A stretch of DNA of 64,000 nt, taken from the NCBI GenBank assembly GCA_002336935.1, contig DDEW01000015.1, positions 17,014 through 81,013 of the forward strand, read 5' to 3'. Made by a program: the position numbers and the translations under genes. The notes under the pieces are model-generated. The model worked only from the letters and a program-made list of their open reading frames with translations, was not told the DNA's origin and made no database searches. How positions within the stretch are numbered: the stretch's first letter is position 1; every line of letters begins with the position of its first letter. This stretch comes from Candidatus Saccharibacteria bacterium UBA1944. GTDB lineage: Bacteria; Patescibacteriota; Saccharimonadia; Saccharimonadales; Saccharimonadaceae. Positions 8,502-17,815 of the stretch are shown piece by piece.

Positions 8502-9164
8502 ATGAAGCAATTGCTATCGCGGCTGCGTGATGTGGGCACGGCCGCACTTTACCGAAAAGGCTCAAGCCTGTTTTTTCAGGGTGAAGTTCCTCGTTATGCT
8601 ACGTTGATTCTTGATGGCGTCGTCAAAGCTTACACCATAAGCAAAGAAGGTGACGAAACAATTGTTCATCTATACGGAAAGGGAGCGATTATTCCTGTTG
8701 CATGGGTGAACCATCAAGCCCCCTCTGCCCTTTTTAATTATGAAGCGGTCAACGACGTGCGCTGCATAAAGGTGAAGCGCGAAGAACTCGATCAAATCAT
8801 TAACGATGATCCGGTTTGCATGCGAGAGTATTTTGAGCATGTTACGCACAGTCAAGCCAGCATGCTGCTGCGCATCACCGGCCTCGCCCAGTCGCGCGCT
8901 GCTGAAAAAATTTGTTATACGCTTTATTTCCTTATGTTCCGCTATGGTATTGAGCGTGCCAACGGCAATTATGTAATTGATTTGAAGCTAACGCAGAGCA
9001 TGCTTGCAGAATTGATTGGCCAAACCCGCGAATCAACAGCAAAAAACCTGAAAGGCCTTAAAGACGCCGGTGTGGTCGACTATACTTCAAGCACCTACAC
9101 GGTTAACAAGCATCGCCTTGAAGCATACTTAGGTGAAGATTCATTCCGCGACTTGACCCGCTAA
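8502..9164 (+). CDS. Crp/Fnr-family transcription regulator
   Basis: 220-residue regulator with an N-terminal cyclic-nucleotide-binding beta-roll (~15-115), a dimer helix (~120-140) and a C-terminal winged helix with LTQSMLAELIGQTRESTAKNLKGL (~165-188). The recognition helix TRESTAK parallels the SRETVGR of E. coli CRP, keeping the Arg-Glu pair that reads TGTGA. There is no N-terminal cysteine cluster, so it is not an Fe-S FNR. The ligand pocket lacks the classical cAMP motif, so the ligand is unknown. The stop overlaps the convergent response-regulator gene. Confidence 0.9.
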   Translation: MKQLLSRLRDVGTAALYRKGSSLFFQGEVPRYATLILDGVVKAYTISKEGDETIVHLYGKGAIIPVAWVNHQAPSALFNYEAVNDVRCIKVKREELDQIINDDPVCMREYFEHVTHSQASMLLRITGLAQSRAAEKICYTLYFLMFRYGIERANGNYVIDLKLTQSMLAELIGQTRESTAKNLKGLKDAGVVDYTSSTYTVNKHRLEAYLGEDSFRDLTR

Positions 9165-9562
9165 GCTTGCTGAGTTTTCTCTTCGTTAATCCCATCGACG
9201 AGATGGACGAGATCTTTTGGTGCAATTCGAGCCTTTAGAATATATCGCTCGACGCCCAAAGCATGTGCTTCGTCGATGTCTTTGTGAGCATCGTAGTTAC
9301 TAAACACGATAACAGTACAATCTGGACGGTCCGCGGGCTTGAACTCACGAAGGAATTCTACACCGCTCATAACCGGCATGTTGAGGTCAAGCAATATAAT
9401 GTCAGGGTCTTTACCCATTTTTGCGATGGCATCAAGCGCTTCTTGACCATTAAACGCAGTAACCACCGTATGGTTACTCACGGTACCAAGAATCATTTTA
9501 TAGGCGTCATTCAACGCAGTATCGTCTTCGACAACCAGAATTGTGGCGGTTTGCTTACTCAT
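9161..9562 (-). CDS. Single-domain response regulator (CheY-like)
   Basis: 133-residue receiver domain with no output domain. The acidic pocket VVEDD (~10-14), phospho-acceptor Asp59 (LLDLNMP), the Ser of IVFSNYD and the conserved Lys of LKAR are all present. It probably shuttles phosphate or acts by protein contact. No kinase lies next to it; the candidates are the kinases at 10052 and 46312. A -10-like TATGGT lies ~25 nt upstream of the ATG. Confidence 0.92.
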   Translation of the reverse strand: MSKQTATILVVEDDTALNDAYKMILGTVSNHTVVTAFNGQEALDAIAKMGKDPDIILLDLNMPVMSGVEFLREFKPADRPDCTVIVFSNYDAHKDIDEAHALGVERYILKARIAPKDLVHLVDGINEEKTQQA

Positions 9563-9626
9563 AACTAATCTTATCGTAGTCTACCATACTTCGCCCTAGC
9601 AGTAAGAATTTTCACTAAATTAAACA

Positions 9627-9652
9627 CAATCGCCCCTAGAACGGGGCGATTG
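9627..9652 (-). terminator. Rho-independent terminator after the GlsB-like gene
   Basis: A perfect 10-bp stem CAATCGCCCC/GGGGCGATTG with a 6-nt loop. On the minus strand it is followed by a T-rich stretch (TGTTTAATTT). It lies 25 nt past the stop of the gene at 9678. Confidence 0.7.
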
Positions 9653-9677
9653 GCAGGGGTAGGTATAAGGGGTGGAA

Positions 9678-9932
9678 CTATCGACGTACAGCTTTAAGGA
9701 TTGCGAGCAGTACGACAGCACCAAAGATAGATGCAAGGATGCCAGACCAGCTAAGCGTACCAGCAGTCACACCAACCTTAAGGACATTGTTGAGGATAAA
9801 CCCACCAATGAAGGCACCGATAATACCGACAACGATATTTGCAAGTGCGCCCATTTGTGCGTCTGTCTTCATAATCATTGATGCTACCCAACCGGCAAAT
9901 GCACCAACGAGAATCCAAATGATAAAGTCCAT
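9678..9932 (-). CDS. GlsB/YeaQ/YmgE-family small membrane protein
   Basis: 84-residue protein of the 'transglycosylase-associated' family: three hydrophobic helices with the Gly-rich segments ILVGAFAGWVASMI and NIVVGIIGAFIGGFIL. Family members are stress-induced envelope proteins of unclear activity. The ATG at 9932 has a textbook SD (AAGGAGATATAACAATAATG), so the longer in-frame extension is discarded. Monocistronic, with its own terminator. Confidence 0.9.
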   Translation of the reverse strand: MDFIIWILVGAFAGWVASMIMKTDAQMGALANIVVGIIGAFIGGFILNNVLKVGVTAGTLSWSGILASIFGAVVLLAILKAVRR

Positions 9933-10051
9933 TATTGTTATATCTCCTTTATTTGATAATGTCCTTATCATAATGAAGAACCAGCTCGCTGCCTGTAATT
10001 ATTTTCACTGATAAGTAGAAATTCGTGGTGCCACAGGGGTAAAGTAGGCAT

Positions 10052-11026
10052 TTAGCGGAATGCACGGGGCAACGTGACGGTAAACGTGCTTCCCTTACCA
10101 GGCTGGCTCAACACAGTGACGCTCCCTTTGTGGGCAACGATAATTTTTTGAGCAATAGCTAAACCAAGCCCATACCCGCTCGTAGCTCGCGATGCATCGG
10201 CGCGATAAAACCGCGTGAAAATGTGGGCAGCCGTCGCCTCATCCATACCAATCCCCTCGTCCTGTATGACGAATACGACATAACGCCCCTTGCTGGCTAC
10301 CTGTAAGCGTATTGTTTTACCGGGAGCAGAGTATTTGATTGCATTGTCTAGGAATATTGTGACAAGTTGGACAAGTTGCTGATGGTTGCCATACACAAAA
10401 GCCGGTTTTACATCGGGCTCCACTGCAATGTCCTTTGCGAGCGCCTGGTTCACAACCAGGCTCATCGCGTCTTCAATTACCCTACCAGCTTCCACTGCTG
10501 TTTTGTCACCATTCTCCGAATCATGTTTGAGTAGGCCGAGCATGGAGTTTGTAAGATCTTGAAGCCGAGTGATGTCTGCAACATTATCGGCAATAACCTG
10601 GCGAGCGTCTTTAAGTTTGAGTTTCTTATCACGAAGTGCAACTTCGTTAGCTGCTCGAAGGGCCGTTAAGGGGGTGCGCAGTTCATGGCTTGCGTCGCTC
10701 ACAAACTGGCTCTGCGCCTCCATGTTTTCCTCAATTGGTCGAAGACTCGCCCGCGCGAGCAAATAGCTCACCACTGCGCCAAGCCCCAGTGTCACAAAAT
10801 TTACAAATAGTAAGTCTACCAAAAGTGCCTGGCGAGCACGCTCTGCCCGCTGTTGCATAAAATGTTCAACTGACGTCTCAAACACAAAGCCGTCGTCGTC
10901 GCGCGTCCTATTGAGCTGGCGGAGGGATGCATTGAAAAAAATGATACTAAAGCCGATGCTCATGATCATCATGATTGCGAGGTAAGTGCTCGCCAAACGG
11001 ATGACATCATTCTTTAAGTATTTCAT
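10052..11026 (-). CDS. Two-component sensor histidine kinase
   Basis: 324-residue membrane kinase. Two TM helices (~13-31 and ~69-91) flank a short extracytoplasmic loop of ~38 residues. The HisKA H-box is SDASHELRTPL (His114), then N-box LDNAIKY, G1 DEGIGMD and G2 GYGLGLA. The start overlaps the stop of the upstream response regulator by 4 bp (ATGA), so it is coupled to its partner. The small sensor loop suggests sensing within or near the membrane. Confidence 0.95.
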   Translation of the reverse strand: MKYLKNDVIRLASTYLAIMMIMSIGFSIIFFNASLRQLNRTRDDDGFVFETSVEHFMQQRAERARQALLVDLLFVNFVTLGLGAVVSYLLARASLRPIEENMEAQSQFVSDASHELRTPLTALRAANEVALRDKKLKLKDARQVIADNVADITRLQDLTNSMLGLLKHDSENGDKTAVEAGRVIEDAMSLVVNQALAKDIAVEPDVKPAFVYGNHQQLVQLVTIFLDNAIKYSAPGKTIRLQVASKGRYVVFVIQDEGIGMDEATAAHIFTRFYRADASRATSGYGLGLAIAQKIIVAHKGSVTVLSQPGKGSTFTVTLPRAFR

Positions 11027-11700
11027 GCCTCATCCCTAATCATATATCCAAACCCTCGCACCGTTTGGATAAGTGGCTCGCCGGGAAATGGCTTATCGAC
11101 CTTTCCCCGCAAATAATTAATAAACACTTCAACATTGTTCGGCAAAATATCTGCATCAAAGTTCCACACATGCGTCATGATGTTTGCCTTACTTAAGATC
11201 CGGTTTTTGTTTCGCAAAAGATATTCCAATATGGCATATTCCTTGCTTGAAAGACGAATTGGCGTGCCATTGCGTACAACGCTATGATTTGCGATATTCA
11301 TGGACAAATCCCCTGCAGTAAGTACAGTATCAATAACGTCTGTTGGACGACGCAACAGCGCACGTACTCGTGCTGCAAGCACTTCAAATGAGAAAGGTTT
11401 TGCCAAGTAATCATCTGCACCACTATCGAGTCCCTGCACAACATCTCGCGATTGGTCTTTAGCCGTCAACATGAGAATAGGCGTTTTTACCCCTTCATCG
11501 CGCAGTTTTTTAGCAACTTCGAAGCCATTCATCACCGGCATCATGACATCAAGAATAATGGCATCATACTCATCAGCTTTTGCCGATAAGAATCCTTCTT
11601 CGCCATCAAACGCAACATCGACTGCGTACCCTTCTTGCTCTAGTCCACGCTTCACTGACGTAGCAATCCGTCTCTCATCGTCTACAACCAACAACTTCAT
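11023..11700 (-). CDS. OmpR/PhoB-family response regulator
   Basis: 225-residue DNA-binding response regulator: receiver domain (VVDDE, Asp51 in LDVMMP, Lys in AKPF) and a C-terminal winged helix (~130-225; LSSKEYAILEYLL, TVRGFGYMI). The ATG at 11700 is the correct start because the receiver begins there; TATAAT lies 9 nt upstream. The kinase gene overlaps its 3' end by 4 bp. Confidence 0.95.
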   Translation of the reverse strand: MKLLVVDDERRIATSVKRGLEQEGYAVDVAFDGEEGFLSAKADEYDAIILDVMMPVMNGFEVAKKLRDEGVKTPILMLTAKDQSRDVVQGLDSGADDYLAKPFSFEVLAARVRALLRRPTDVIDTVLTAGDLSMNIANHSVVRNGTPIRLSSKEYAILEYLLRNKNRILSKANIMTHVWNFDADILPNNVEVFINYLRGKVDKPFPGEPLIQTVRGFGYMIRDEA

Positions 11701-11720
11701 ACAGTTTGTATTATACCTTT

Positions 11721-11984
11721 CTAACAAGTTTTTAGTATTTCCGGCCACAGCATAGCAAGGGTATGTTTGCCATGCACACTCACCCGCACCCACCAATCTC
11801 CATATCGCGCGTGGATACGTATCAGTCCTTTATGCTTAAGGCGCTCGAGAATAGCAACAACTTGTTGGTGAGTCATTCGTAGGCTATACACAAGTCCTCG
11901 TACATCTTCTTCACCCGCTTCCTCAATTTGTTGGAGGATGATAGCTTCGTCACTCGTTAGTTCAATTGTTTGTCGTTTTTTCAT
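11721..11984 (-). CDS. Small winged-helix (MarR-like) DNA-binding protein
   Basis: 87-residue protein that is almost entirely one wHTH fold: a helix pair (LTSDEAIILQQIEEA), a helix-turn-helix (LRMTHQQVVAILERLKHKGLI) and a beta-wing rich in aromatic residues. SD AGGAG precedes the ATG. It lies directly upstream of the OmpR-type pair on the same strand and may regulate it, but no operator was found. Confidence 0.75.
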   Translation of the reverse strand: MKKRQTIELTSDEAIILQQIEEAGEEDVRGLVYSLRMTHQQVVAILERLKHKGLIRIHARYGDWWVRVSVHGKHTLAMLWPEILKTC

Positions 11985-12039
11985 CGTTGCTGCTCCTGTT
12001 TATGTTGTTAGTATGTACGCTCGCTCTTGGAAAGAGCTT

Positions 12040-12062
12040 AAAAAGGGGCAGGTGGCCCCTTT
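12040..12062 (-). terminator. Terminator downstream of the desaturase-like gene
   Basis: An 8-bp stem AAAGGGGC (12042-12049) / GCCCCTTT (12055-12062). Read on the minus strand it ends in five or more T. It lies 27 nt after the stop of the gene at 12089. Confidence 0.75.
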
Positions 12063-12088
12063 ATTTGTCTATGCCCCAACCAGCTTGA

Positions 12089-13339
12089 CTAGTTTTTTGC
12101 TCTGTACTCTCGACGCTTCCGCTCGATGGCCAGCACAGCGTCGCTTGGTAAGTCTGGGCGACGACCCTCAAAGCCAGGACCTACACGCATACCTACGTTG
12201 TGCTTTGCTAAAAACTCTGTAAGCGCACCGAATGGGTCAACGAGTGCTTTTTTGACACCTTTTTCATGCGTATATGCAATCAGGCTAGGATCTTCGTGGT
12301 GCTCAAATTGCCCCCCGACTTCTCCGAGTGTTGGCGGACTAAGCAGCACATTGTTAGTAGTGTAAGTACCATTATCTTTTACCCGGACCGTTCCGTCCTT
12401 GAGATCTTTAATAAATTGCTTTGAGCCAAAGTTGACACCGCCACCATGGCCGAGCGAATTGACAATGTTGCCGCCAGCAATAAGCGCGAGGGTTCCTATA
12501 CCCGATACTACTGCGCCACGAAGTGCGCTTTTTGCCGTTTCACCTGGCGTGCGAGGACGCTCGGCAATAATTCGTGCAGCAATGTTTGTTGCCACAAATC
12601 CAAGCCGAACAGCTTTCTTGTGGTCCTCTATCCACTGCTCACGCTTAGTGAATGTCAGGTCACTGGGCATATACTGCGGGTTGCATTCGTAAAACTTCAC
12701 AACATCTTGATAAAGCGGCATATTGTGAATCATGACATTACGCATGCCATCCGGGCACAGTACCGGCGAATGCGGGTCGCGAGCGATAAATCGAATATCG
12801 TCAATTGATGCATCAAACCCGTCGATGGAAGGCACCGCATCCATATCACCATGTGGATGTTCATAGTAATAGCGTGGGTCGGTACCGTATAAGATATCAC
12901 GAATCTCTTGGTCACTATAACTTTGCTGCGGCACATATTTACCTGCCAGAAGTTCTTTGGCGAGGCCTCCCACTTCCATTGCATCATCGTGGGTGACCCA
13001 TTGCATTGCAGGGTCCATGCCGCTCAGCAGGGTAGGCTGATCGTAGCGAGCAGCGACGTGCGGGTTAGCAGCAAACCATTCTTGTAAATCAGCATACTTA
13101 ACCCATGGGACCAAGTTGGTGTCGGGCGTATGGTGGTGTATACGATGCGTTGCTGCCCAGCGTGTCGTATCAGTGAATGGCCCACCAAACACATCCATAG
13201 CAAAATCGACTGGCTTGCTTAGTTCAATTGAGCGGTGCGTCTTGGCACGGTGATCTTTCCATGCAGTGTGCACAAGGGCTGCACCGGTCATAAATGCCAG
13301 CTGCGTTGCCGGGTTCCGTAGTAACTCACGCTTTTTCAT
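12089..13339 (-). CDS. Divergent fatty-acid desaturase-like protein
   Basis: 416-residue protein with the histidine boxes of membrane acyl desaturases: box 1 HRAKTHRS (~30-37), box 2 HRIHHH (~65-70) and a NSLGH motif (~294). Box 3 is QFEHH (344-348), in which Gln replaces the first His, as in 'front-end' desaturases. Only two clear hydrophobic segments (~11-27, ~275-293) remain, and about 200 residues of hydrophilic sequence lie between box 2 and NSLGH, so the normal four-helix membrane fold is doubtful. SD GGAGGTAGGCAATG is strong. It may modify acyl chains or use its di-iron site otherwise; activity is unproven. Confidence 0.7.
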   Translation of the reverse strand: MKKRELLRNPATQLAFMTGAALVHTAWKDHRAKTHRSIELSKPVDFAMDVFGGPFTDTTRWAATHRIHHHTPDTNLVPWVKYADLQEWFAANPHVAARYDQPTLLSGMDPAMQWVTHDDAMEVGGLAKELLAGKYVPQQSYSDQEIRDILYGTDPRYYYEHPHGDMDAVPSIDGFDASIDDIRFIARDPHSPVLCPDGMRNVMIHNMPLYQDVVKFYECNPQYMPSDLTFTKREQWIEDHKKAVRLGFVATNIAARIIAERPRTPGETAKSALRGAVVSGIGTLALIAGGNIVNSLGHGGGVNFGSKQFIKDLKDGTVRVKDNGTYTTNNVLLSPPTLGEVGGQFEHHEDPSLIAYTHEKGVKKALVDPFGALTEFLAKHNVGMRVGPGFEGRRPDLPSDAVLAIERKRREYRAKN

Positions 13340-13418
13340 TGCCTACCTCCATGACAGTGTTTGCACCTATTATACACTGTTATCCAATCCACACGGCCCC
13401 TGGTTTCGACAAAGACCA

Positions 13419-15026
13419 TTAATCCTCTTTAGGAATAAACCGAATCGTCGTACACGGGTAGCCAATATCATCATGATAGGGAAAACCATTCACGGTTACT
13501 GTATCAGCATGCGCGATAGTTATCATCGTGCGCGCCGTATCTACACTACAAGCATTTGGTACAACAAGGTTGAGGCGGTTAACATTAGCAACAAGCGCAG
13601 TACTCTGGGGCCCTTCAGTGGTAACATTGAGGGTTGCAATGGACGCAGGCAAGAAGCTAGCTGTCGAACCTTTGGTGATGTTCGCCGTAACCGTATCTAT
13701 CAAGCTATCAGATTCAACAGTCAGGTTGCTCTGATCACGGGCAGTTACCTGCAAGCTCTTCTGGGTCGTTGTGTGGTACGTAACATCATGATGCTTTGTG
13801 GACTCCACCGTTGCAAGGCTAGGGCCGACAATCTCTACAACAAATCGACGCATGCACATCATGTCACCGTCACCACAGCTTGTCTCATTGTCTTTCAGCA
13901 TGACAACCAGCGTATCATTCTGTTTCAGCAGCTTGACGGTTGGAGCGACGTTGGCATCGTATTTGCTATAGCGGAGCGTCGCTTCACTGCGAGAGGGGTC
14001 TACAGTATACTTCACGGTAATCGGCATATTTGCCTCTACTCGCAGCTGTTTTGATCCGCGTATTTCACTAGCATCGAGTACCTGCTGTGCTTGGTGTCGG
14101 CTTGTCATCTCACTCACTGAAGCACGAGTGAACCGTATCCCAAGTGCTCCGCTCGCAAACAGCCCCAAGCCAAGAATAGTGAGCGCACCAATTGTTATCC
14201 AAAACCGTTTGGTATAGCGGTTAATAAAGAGTGTTCGAGCAATAATGATACAGAATGCCGTAAATGTTACACCCGCACCTACCATGAGAGCAAAATAAAC
14301 TCGCTCCTCAACTTCAAGTAAACGCATGCCATCAGTGGCTGTTGCTAAGTCATAGCTGATACTCCCAACACCCACCATAGCCGCAGCGGCAACAATCAAG
14401 AAGCCGATACCTGTCATAATGCGAAGCATAGTGAGCACAACACGGCGTTGGTTATTTTGCGCTGCAACTACTGTTGACTCTTCCTGAATTGCCTCAAGAG
14501 TAACAGGTATACCTTTCATCTGTAGACGTTCGGCTGCTGTGCGCGCAGGCGGCGTGATAAGCCACATTGCAAGGTACACGAGAATCATCGCTCCACTCGT
14601 GATTACGGTGAGCACAACCATTACTAAACGTATCCACACTACATCAGTATGCAAATATGCAGCCAAACCCGAGCAAACTCCGCCAAGGATTTGATTGTTC
14701 GTATCACGCATCAGGCTTTTCTCGCGCTTGCCTTCATTCGATTGCAGGATGGTTGCGTCGTGAGGAGCCTCATCACCAGCAAAATCTTTCGGTTCACCTA
14801 ACCGAACCTTAAGCTGGCGCACGTCATCGCTGCTGATGACCTTTTCTCCGGTCACACCGTGCTCAGAAAGGAGCTCCGCCATACGGGCTTCAATTTCTTT
14901 CATCGCATCGGCATCAGCGTCGAGCGATCGCTCAACATCTCGGAGATATTTTTCTAATTCCTTCTTGGCATCAATCTCTACATTGTAGGGAAGAGCTGCT
15001 AGGGAAATGCGGGTAACTTCTTTCAT
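13419..15026 (-). CDS. PspC-domain envelope-stress membrane protein
   Basis: 535-residue multi-domain protein. The N-terminal ~90 residues form a helical domain of the kind found in PadR-linked membrane proteins. A PspC domain follows (~100-160; LGGVCSGLAAYL, then a TM helix), then three more TM helices (~195-300). The C-terminal half is a beta-rich extracytoplasmic domain of the DUF4097/DUF2807 putative-adhesin type with several cysteines. The gene follows the PadR regulator with a 9-nt gap, forming the common PadR-PspC pair. Likely role: sensing or responding to membrane damage. Confidence 0.85.
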   Translation of the reverse strand: MKEVTRISLAALPYNVEIDAKKELEKYLRDVERSLDADADAMKEIEARMAELLSEHGVTGEKVISSDDVRQLKVRLGEPKDFAGDEAPHDATILQSNEGKREKSLMRDTNNQILGGVCSGLAAYLHTDVVWIRLVMVVLTVITSGAMILVYLAMWLITPPARTAAERLQMKGIPVTLEAIQEESTVVAAQNNQRRVVLTMLRIMTGIGFLIVAAAAMVGVGSISYDLATATDGMRLLEVEERVYFALMVGAGVTFTAFCIIIARTLFINRYTKRFWITIGALTILGLGLFASGALGIRFTRASVSEMTSRHQAQQVLDASEIRGSKQLRVEANMPITVKYTVDPSRSEATLRYSKYDANVAPTVKLLKQNDTLVVMLKDNETSCGDGDMMCMRRFVVEIVGPSLATVESTKHHDVTYHTTTQKSLQVTARDQSNLTVESDSLIDTVTANITKGSTASFLPASIATLNVTTEGPQSTALVANVNRLNLVVPNACSVDTARTMITIAHADTVTVNGFPYHDDIGYPCTTIRFIPKED

Positions 15027-15035
15027 AGTTGCTTC

Positions 15036-15368
15036 CTATAATTTCTTTAACGTTTTATTCAGCGCAGTAATGTCATGCTCCATATAGCTCATCACATCTG
15101 CCCCATAGTCAGTCACACGATAATACTTTCGCGGCGGCCCCTGCTCGCTTTCCTGCCACTCATGCATTAACAAGCCATCTTTTTGTAGTCGATTGAGCAG
15201 CGGATAAATTGTTCCTTCAACGACTACCAGTTCAGCTGCTTGCAGCGATTTAATGATGTCACTGGTGTATAAACTTGCATGCGAGCAAACCCGAAGAACA
15301 CAGTAGGCAAGGAAGCCTTTGCGAAGCTGGGTAGCCAATGATTCGGCGTATTCGTCAGCTTGTTTCAT
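15036..15368 (-). CDS. PadR-family transcription regulator
   Basis: 110-residue winged-helix regulator. The PadR signature is clear: LRKGFLAYCVL, then EGTIYPLLNRLQKDGLL (~51-67) and YYRVTDYG (~82-89). It is the first gene of the operon with the PspC-type protein. Its promoter region (15380-15410) contains a GTATA...TATAC inverted repeat that could be its operator. PadR-PspC pairs usually act as self-repressing stress switches. Confidence 0.92.
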   Translation of the reverse strand: MKQADEYAESLATQLRKGFLAYCVLRVCSHASLYTSDIIKSLQAAELVVVEGTIYPLLNRLQKDGLLMHEWQESEQGPPRKYYRVTDYGADVMSYMEHDITALNKTLKKL

Positions 15369-15572
15369 GAAACCTTTCTTTACGGTATTATGTATCGTAT
15401 AGTTCTATGTTATACAAGGTACTAGACAATGTCAAGGGCTAGAGTTCATTTACTTATCACGAGCTCTTCCGATCCCTCCTGTTCTCGCTTTCCTGCTCTC
15501 CCCTACTGTCGCCTTTTGTTACAGCGGCATATTAGAGCTCTGACATTGATTTTGGTCATACTTAAACCCGCT
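15369..15572. other. Intergenic region with padR promoter and an adapter-like 12-mer
   Basis: No credible gene. The left part is the padR promoter (TATA-rich, inverted repeat GTATA/TATAC near 15385-15405). The middle contains GCTCTTCCGATC (15463-15474), identical to 12 bases of a common sequencing adapter. The right part is the untranslated 3' side of the MMPL gene; no terminator hairpin is obvious. Confidence 0.5.
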
Positions 15573-17771
15573 TTATTCGTGTTTTATACTAAAACGATTC
15601 AGCCAGCGAGGACCATACCAACTTGTGCGTCCCATGATTGACATAATGGCCGGAACCAGTATTAGCCGCACGAAGAATGCGTCTACGAGTACCGCTACAC
15701 TCAGCCCAACACCAATAATCTGCATAAACATCACTGAAGAAAGCGCGAAAGCAACCACTACAACAAACAATGCGAGTGCTGCAGCGGTAATGATTGGCCC
15801 CGTCTTGACGACGCCTTCAACAATCGCCTTCTGAGGATCTCCCGATGCATCGTACTCTTCGCGCATTCGACTATAAAGAAACACTGAGTAGTCCATCGCG
15901 AGCCCAAACGCAATTGCCACCACCAAAATTGGCGCCGTAAGGATCATGCCTTCTGTTTGCAGCCAGCCAGTACTTTCACGCAACCAACCAAGTTGGAATA
16001 CACCAACAATTACTGCTAGCGATATCGCAAGAGCAATTGAGTTAATAACCATCGCTTGTAGGGGTAATACAAGGGAGCGGAGTGACACCGCCAACAATAC
16101 CATCATACTTGCAACAATAATGGCAACTGCCCATGGTATGGCCGAATAGTATAGCTGATTGGTATCGATGAATACTGCCTGGCTACCACCAACATAGTAA
16201 TCACCGCGGCTTGGTACGAGTGCACGAATTGCTTGCAACGCCTCTTCCGCCTGCTTGCTACCGACTTTGTCCTGGAGTGAAACATCAAAACGAAGCGCAG
16301 TAGCTCGCATGTAGTTGCTCGTGAGAGTAGCAAGCTGTGGTGATTCCCTACCAGTAATCGCCATCATGCGAAGTGAATCACAGGTAACCTGCTGAGATAA
16401 TGGCGTTGCAGACACCACCATGGACACACCAGAAATCTTTTGTAGCTTTTGCGTCATGTCACAGCTTACTGCTCGGCGCGCATCATCGCTCATGCCGTCT
16501 GGCAATACCACGAGTGCCGTAATGCTAGGAGCATGTGCAGCAAAGTCATGTTGCATGACCTGGGCCACATGTTGAGCAGAAGAACCGCGTGCCAGCCAAA
16601 CGGCATCCATTTGCCCAACGTGGAATTTGCCGAGCGAAAGTGTCGCACCAGCGACGATAACCAGACCAATGCCAAGTGCAACGACTGGATGTGTCGTCGT
16701 TAGCGAGGCAACCCGCTTCCAAAATGCACTTTCACCAGTATGACGCTTCATCGGCAGATGGAACATATCGATACGCTTACCAATAACCATCAGCATCGCT
16801 GGCAGCACGAGCACAGTAAATGCTACTGCTACCGCCACTGCAGAAGCGCCGCCTACAGCGATACTGCGTAGCATCTCAACAGGGAATACCATCAATGAGA
16901 GCAAGCAAGCGATGACAGTGATACCACTAAAAAAGATTGTTCGCCCCGTAGTGGCCACAATGGTACGAACTGCATGCTGCACGGTTCTCCCATGGAGCTC
17001 TTCGCGGAACCGATTAACTGATAGAAGTGCGTAGTCAATTGATAGTCCAAGCCCTAATATAGTAATAACGTTCACTGCGTAGGTATCTATGCTGAAGAAG
17101 TTGGTGATAAACCTTGCGATTGCAAAGGCGCCTACAATCGTCACAGCGCTCATCACAAGCGGCAGTAGTGCTGCCACGCCACTTCGGAAAAACACAAAAA
17201 GTAATACAAGTAAAATGGGAATGCTAATCATTTCTGCATGAAGCAAAAACTCATTTGCCGCTTCAGTCGTTTGCTTAATACTGGCCGCTTCGCCACCTAC
17301 CGAAACACGAAGCTTCGATTGGTCCGCATCGCGTGCAAACTCCGTCAAAAGCCGGTAGGTTTCTTCAATTGGCTTATCGGTGGCAATAATTGCATAGGTT
17401 GCTGTTTTGTCCTTTGATATAAATGCCGCTGATGGTTGGTCGGCAAACGTCTGCACAGTCTGCATCTTTGCCCGTAACGGCTGAAGTATTTTTGCCACTT
17501 CCGCCTGATAGAGCGCGCTCCCTGCCTCACCTAGCCCAGCATCTTTGCGCTCAAATAAAATCAGCTGGCTTGCTGGTGACGACCCAAACTTATCTTCTAA
17601 TTTGCGCTTGGCAACAACAGACGGCGTATCTGCCGCAACGTCCATCTCTTCTTCGGACAAATTGCCAAATAACCCGGTTGCATACCAGGCTAAACCAAGA
17701 ACAATAAGTAACGACACCCCAAGGACTCGCCACGGATGCCTCGTACTCATGTACTGCCACCACTTGGTCAT
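15573..17771 (-). CDS. MMPL/RND-family membrane exporter
   Basis: 732-residue transporter of the MMPL type. One TM helix (~14-34) is followed by an extracytoplasmic domain (~35-170) and a six-helix bundle, then a second such half (extracytoplasmic ~390-540 plus helices to the end). Conserved GLGLSIDYALLSVNRFREE (~245) and GLAMDYSVFLYSRMREE (~630) mark the RND proton-relay helices. Such proteins export lipids, pigments or drugs. It lies 44 nt after the LiaF-like gene on the same strand, suggesting an envelope-linked operon. Confidence 0.92.
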   Translation of the reverse strand: MTKWWQYMSTRHPWRVLGVSLLIVLGLAWYATGLFGNLSEEEMDVAADTPSVVAKRKLEDKFGSSPASQLILFERKDAGLGEAGSALYQAEVAKILQPLRAKMQTVQTFADQPSAAFISKDKTATYAIIATDKPIEETYRLLTEFARDADQSKLRVSVGGEAASIKQTTEAANEFLLHAEMISIPILLVLLFVFFRSGVAALLPLVMSAVTIVGAFAIARFITNFFSIDTYAVNVITILGLGLSIDYALLSVNRFREELHGRTVQHAVRTIVATTGRTIFFSGITVIACLLSLMVFPVEMLRSIAVGGASAVAVAVAFTVLVLPAMLMVIGKRIDMFHLPMKRHTGESAFWKRVASLTTTHPVVALGIGLVIVAGATLSLGKFHVGQMDAVWLARGSSAQHVAQVMQHDFAAHAPSITALVVLPDGMSDDARRAVSCDMTQKLQKISGVSMVVSATPLSQQVTCDSLRMMAITGRESPQLATLTSNYMRATALRFDVSLQDKVGSKQAEEALQAIRALVPSRGDYYVGGSQAVFIDTNQLYYSAIPWAVAIIVASMMVLLAVSLRSLVLPLQAMVINSIALAISLAVIVGVFQLGWLRESTGWLQTEGMILTAPILVVAIAFGLAMDYSVFLYSRMREEYDASGDPQKAIVEGVVKTGPIITAAALALFVVVVAFALSSVMFMQIIGVGLSVAVLVDAFFVRLILVPAIMSIMGRTSWYGPRWLNRFSIKHE

Positions 17772-17815
17772 TTTCTACGCCCTCACTCTCTTTGCCGCAC
17801 TGTGCATTGCCGGCG

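Noticed and set aside
15429..15641. 70-codon plus-strand ORF between padR and the MMPL gene
   Set aside because: It has no SD, mixed composition, overlaps the adapter-like 12-mer and runs into the 3' end of the MMPL gene.
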